From Dioscorea cayenensis subsp. rotundata (taxonomy: Eukaryota; Streptophyta; Magnoliopsida; Dioscoreales; Dioscoreaceae): a stretch of 64,000 bases of DNA. The notes beneath the pieces were generated by a model. It was not told where the DNA came from and made no database searches. It saw only the letters and a list, made by a program, of their open reading frames with translations. This document shows positions 59,301 to 64,000 of this stretch, one piece after another; position 1 is the first letter of the stretch, and each line of letters starts with the position of its first letter. The translations under genes and the position numbers were made by a program. The DNA lies in the NCBI RefSeq assembly GCF_009730915.1, contig NC_052484.1, positions 186,001 to 250,000 on the forward strand, read 5' to 3'.

Positions 59301-62300
59301 TTAAAATTACCTAAAAAATAGTGATTTACTCTACTTATAAGAGAATTACTTCTTTGTAGTCATTTATGAAGTTTTAAATAAGGTTTTGAATTTTAAAGCA
59401 TAATAAATTAATTATTTTTTTAAAATGGAAAGTCCAACAGACTCTTCAATGAGGCACCCTTTTTTTGCGCCTTGAGCCTCAGATACAGGTGCAAAAAAGC
59501 GCGCCTAAGGCATGAGCCTCATCAAAGGCACCTTGCTTCAAGAGTATGGAGGCACTATACCCATTTTGTGCTGCTCCTTAACAACATTGATTATTTATTT
59601 TACTTAAATCCACACTCTGTTATTGTTTTTAAGAAATACTCTGATTCATGACGCTAAATGTAATATGGTTATTCCCTAGGCATTTGAAAGGCTTGTGTGG
59701 GTGAGCACCACTGAACTATGTAAAAAGTTCACTGTTGCTTCTTCTATTTTGGGGGAAAAAGCATTTATATGATCTTCATCCTCCAAATGAAAATATAAAT
59801 GGTTCAGTTGTATTGGTTCATGACCAAAGCAATGTCTTATTTATTCTTGGGTTTAGAGAGTGGTGAATAAATTTGTGTTCATTGTCTTGTGGAAAATCTT
59901 GCCTGAAATTGTTGTTAAATCATTTCTTGATGGTTTGATTCTTCTATGAAAGACTCTATTGCAGACGTTTTAAGCAGTTTCATGCAATACATGCTATGGC
60001 AACCTATCTTAAATAAATTTGCCTGCATGTGCAATTTAATATTCATAGTAGCATTGTGCATTAGTTTTACTTTGACTCTCTCTGATGGATGCTATCAATT
60101 TCAATGCAGCGGAAACTGTCATATACAGGATATTTTACTATGTAAATAGATCTGGAAATGGCCATCTGACCCTCAGAGAGCTGAAACGTGGCAATTTAAT
60201 TGCTGCAATGCAGCATGCAGATGAAGAGGAGGATATTAACAAAGTCTTGAGGTAATTTTGTGTTCAACAAACCTTGATATGCAACTGTACCTAAAGTAAG
60301 AATTTTCCTTCAGTTTTCATTTTTTGTTTGATTGCTTATGCTTTTATATCTTGATGGGTATATATAAGAGTGACTGTTTCACTTGTAATTTGCATTGTTT
60401 CTACTATTTGGCTAATAAGTTGCTGTCCTGACTTTTGTAGCACAGATTTCCATATTCTTTCTCAGGAGGGTATTTATTGATTGTTTCCTTTTCTTCTTAT
60501 TATTCGAAGGTCATTTAAAACCTCCTGAACATAACTGTTGTTCTTTGATGAGATGGAATTTGGGTCCAAATACTTTTTCCCAGATGAGCAGGAAATAATA
60601 TTTATTACTGATAGTCAATGTGATTTTCTACCATAAATGATTTCTGTAGTGGTAAATTCTATACTGTGTTGGTTTTCCTCTTTGATCAATTACTGAGAGT
60701 ACTTATAAGTTCTTATCATGTGCAGATATTTTTCCTATGAACATTTCTATGTGATATATTGCAAGTTTTGGGAGCTGGATGCAGATCATGATTTCTTGAT
60801 AGACAAGGAGAATCTTATGAGATATGGGAACCATGCACTCACTTATAGGATTGTTGATAGGATCTTTTCACAGGTTGGTTCTTTATATCCATGTAAAATG
60901 AAATAACACATTTTTTTTTTTGTTGCAGCTTGTTAACATTTTTAAGTTTTCTGTTCTTATTCATTATTTAATTAATTATATAGGTCCCAAGGAAATTTAC
61001 CAGCAAAGTTGAAGGGAAAATGGGATATGAAGATTTTGTTTATTTTATGCTTTCAGAGGAGGATAAATCATCTGAGCCTAGCCTTGAGTATTGGTAAAGT
61101 TAATTTATTTTAAAATTATCATTAGTCCTCTTTCTGTATTAAATATTGTGGATTCTTGCGGTATGACATTGTGTTTGTGTTTGAGCTTCTTATGGTTTGG
61201 ATGGAAGATTCTCTACTGGTTGCGAGTTTACTGAAACTGTGCAATGACCTTTGATGTACAATTGGAATGTGCAATTTGTGATGGAAATTGTAATGTATTG
61301 TAGGACTTCCTATGGAATTTTCCTCATCTTATGATAACTTGAGCATTCACTCTACATGTTGCTCAAGTTAATCATGCTTGTTCCTTAACAGGCAAAAATG
61401 GGCCTTTTAACAGAATTGTCTGTTGAGGTGATAACATCAATGCATCGGTTTGTCTTCCTTGAGAATGAACAGGAAATGCATAGCTAGAAAAGATGGTTTT
61501 CAAATGTTTCGAATTCTCACTGCCTTTGCACATAAGCTCAGCAGCTTGTTTGTGCTTATTGACTATGAATCAACAATTTTTCTACCACTTTACAATCCTA
61601 GAATGCCTTTCTAGGAAGTGTGTAATTTACTATTCGAAAGTGCACGTGAAGCTTGTGCCATGAGAGGGCTATGTGATTGTTTCTTTTGATTCCATAAATT
61701 GGAATGCTTCATTTATGACCAACACCTTTGGGCATTTTGCTTTTGCATTCATGTGGAGAAAATAGTATTGAAGTAGAAATACCATTTATTATGACACCGA
61801 GCTTAACTGTGAATTACTACTTGTATGAGGTTTTTTATTGGATTAGAATAAATCATTCAAGTGGGAATGGAGGCAGGATCAAGATTAATGTATCCATGAT
61901 TCATGTTTGGTTCTTGTTTTTTGATTTGCTTTTCCACTATTCAGTTTCTGGTGAATAATCTAATTGGCAAGTATGCCATTGATTCAAAAGCTTCTCTCTT
62001 TTTTTCCACAAATATATAGTTGGCTTTATTTATTTATTTTTAATTTTTTTGTTATTGTCAGAATAGGTGTGTGTAAGAGTTTATTTTTTTAAATTTGTTT
62101 AAGTAAAGCTTTTGCCATTATATATTCCAAACTTATCAATGATATTTAAAATTGGTTTGCGTTAATGTTATCATCTAATTTTTTATTCAAACGATTAGGT
62201 ATGGTGTCAATCCAGCTTTGAATTTGAGACTATTTTAGTAATTTATCTAAAAACTTAACATAGTAACTACCCCCTAGTTATTGCCTAGTGAGTGGTGTTT

Positions 62301-63820
62301 GGTTTGAGCTATTTGGCGATATTTTTTGTTGACTCATGCCCAATATGTGTGGAAGTCGAATCAACTTCAAGATATCATCTAGGACCATGTACCAGAAATC
62401 AAACACTAGCTTTGGGTTAAAATCTGGAATCCATGATGCTTATGCTCTGAAGCCACACAACCAAAATATTCATAAGGGTGTGTTTTGTTGAAGGTCGTTG
62501 CATATCTTCCTGATTTGAGTTTCATGGACTTTAATTTCATATTATAATAGTTTTGTATTTGATTGGGGCTATTTCAAAGCCAGAAGTAGAGATGTTGGCA
62601 GGATTTGAAAATTTTGATTTGGAGAATGAACCAAGGAGATTAGTCCAAATGCAAGTAGAGGGAGTTGTAATGATGAATAAAATCTAGATTTCAAACTATG
62701 CCCATTTTGTTGTAAGTTGAGACTAAGATTTTAAACAGTAATTGGTTTTTTCAAATTCATGCTGTAATGAAATATAAATAAATAAATAAATATTGGATTT
62801 TGGTTACCAGATTTGGAGCTGGATAACCAATTACAATCAGCCAAACATTCTCTTAAGTGTAAATAATCATGTTGGGTGGGAGTTATCCTTGCTTTTCTTG
62901 TATTCCAGTTCATTCCATTTGGCCCCTTATTCCAAAATAAAATGGTGTTACCTGGTCTGTACTAGGTTATCCCTCGACCAAACACTATCAGGCCAATCAA
63001 GCATGCAAAATATTACCTTGTCCTCCTCCCCATCGTTTTGTCTTGTCTTCATATGATTGGACTAAAAGAATACCAATGGAGTATTAAAAAACACTCTGAT
63101 TTTTTTTTCGCAATTTGCTCCATAATGATTTTCACTGTTACTCTTTTAATTCTGCGAGTGTTAATGCTTGTGTATTCCCAGGTTCAAGTGCATTGATCTA
63201 GATGGAAATGGGATTCTAACATCCAATGAGATGCAATTCTTTTATGAAGAACAGTTACATCGTATGGAATGCATGGCACAGGAACCTGTACTATTTGAAG
63301 ATATTCTCTGCCAGATGGTCGATATGATTGGACCCGAGGTCATATTATTTGTTTGAACTACGCCTCTGCATGACAGATGTAATATTAGTATTATTGAGAA
63401 CTATTCTTTGTGCAGAACGAGAGCTACTTCACCCTACGTGATCTAAAAGGCTGCAAACTTTCAGGAAATGTTTTTAATATTCTTTTCAACCTAAACAAGT
63501 TTATGGCTTTTGAAACTCGTGATCCGTTCCTTATTCGCCAGGTCAGTGCTGCCATTCTTCTCTTCTATATGAGTTTCCCCTACTCCCTTCAGTTATAGCT
63601 GTGTTGCATATGGGGTGATCCATTGCTTCTTTATTTATTGCTAACCAATGTCATGTATGTGAATACGATGTTTCTGCAGGAGCGTGAAGATCCGACTCTG
63701 ACTGAGTGGGATCGTTTTGCACATAGGGAATATATTAGGCTGTCTATGGAAGAAGATGGTGAAGATGCCTCTAATGGAAGTGGTGATGTCTGGGATGAAT
63801 CTCTTGAGGCTCCCTTTTGA
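56374..63820 (+). CDS. PP2A regulatory subunit B'' (EF-hand type)
   Basis: Regulatory subunit that targets protein phosphatase 2A and confers calcium responsiveness. Twelve exons give 541 residues: 56374-56526, 57229-57474, 57584-57689, 57774-57873, 58216-58321, 58510-58600, 60110-60251, 60726-60873, 60984-61093, 63182-63338, 63416-63541, 63680-63820. The N-terminal region is family-typical ([20 protein letters not shown], then [20 protein letters not shown]). Two EF-hand-like sites follow: [12 protein letters not shown], lacking an acidic residue at position 12, and a canonical loop [12 protein letters not shown]. The C terminus ends with acidic sequence. It resembles Arabidopsis B''alpha/beta/gamma rather than TON2. 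Intron 6 contains a transposable element and intron 9 is 2.1 kb. All frames join correctly. Confidence 0.95.
58864..59590. mobile_element. Mutator-like MITE in intron 6 of PP2A B''
   Basis: About 727 bp flanked by a perfect 9-bp duplication ATTATTTAT (58855-58863 and 59591-59599). Left end AATGTTGTCAAGCGCACAAG; right end, reverse complemented, CAATGTTGTTAAGGAGCAGC. Internal to the ends are palindromic GC-rich blocks such as AGGCGCATCCTAGGCGC and GCGCGCCTAAGGC. No coding capacity. A 9-bp duplication fits the Mutator superfamily. Confidence 0.78.
61094..63181 (+). other. Long intron 9 of PP2A B''
   Basis: A 2.1 kb intron with proper GT and AG ends that preserve the frame (TG|G tryptophan codon). 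I see no repeat, transposon ends or hidden exon in it. Confidence 0.7.
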
Positions 63821-64000
63821 ATTAAATTTTGGTGAGTGGCTACTATTCTTGATGCTAAATGATGATTTGTCATCATTGTTTCCGATATTACTTGTGCGTT
63901 TATTGCAGCTAGATAATAAAGCTGGCCAAATTATATGGCTGTTGCAGATCAAAGAAGAAAATTTCCTAGATACCTTTATTGTTTTTGCCCACCTGTAGCT

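Overview
This is a plant nuclear window: the genes are split by many GT-AG introns, the intergenic DNA is AT-rich, and every recognisable product has a plant-type family structure (GH1 beta-glucosidase, DYW-type PPR protein, plant casein kinase 1, PP2A B''). The intronless PPR gene is clearly GC-rich at its 5' end and AT-rich towards its 3' end. That gradient is typical of monocots, so I infer, with modest confidence, a low-GC non-grass monocot.

Layout: UDP-glucose:glycoprotein glucosyltransferase (minus, 198-14254, catalytic end beyond the left edge); GH1 beta-glucosidase (minus, 15219-18668); a gene-free block with two MITE-type elements; succinate-CoA ligase beta subunit (plus, 22576-26921); FAO-type long-chain alcohol oxidase carrying one frameshift (minus, 27312-31845); coatomer zeta subunit (minus, 34480-36686); a hAT-like element with a SINE inside it, then a second SINE; a DYW PPR protein (plus, 39424-41451); a short-chain dehydrogenase (minus, 42401-43682); a third SINE in AT-rich DNA; casein kinase 1-like (plus, 46169-49943) convergent with an ESCRT-III VPS2 (minus, 50360-53171); an AT-rich gap; and PP2A regulatory subunit B'' (plus, 56374-63820). 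I rebuilt exon structures by hand from splice sites, frame continuity and family knowledge. Nine genes close into full frames. The exception is the alcohol oxidase, which is exactly one base out of frame.

The genes do not form a pathway. They are housekeeping functions: ER glycoprotein quality control, COPI traffic, ESCRT-III sorting, the TCA cycle, phosphorylation signalling, organelle RNA editing and lipid or secondary metabolism. I found no sign of a new defence-type or mobile system. The unusual content is structural: tandem segmental duplications inside introns of five genes (in one case copying a coding exon into decayed pseudo-exons), a forced GC-AG intron, nested non-autonomous transposons with readable target-site duplications, and three diverged tRNA-derived SINEs that share a 3' end motif.
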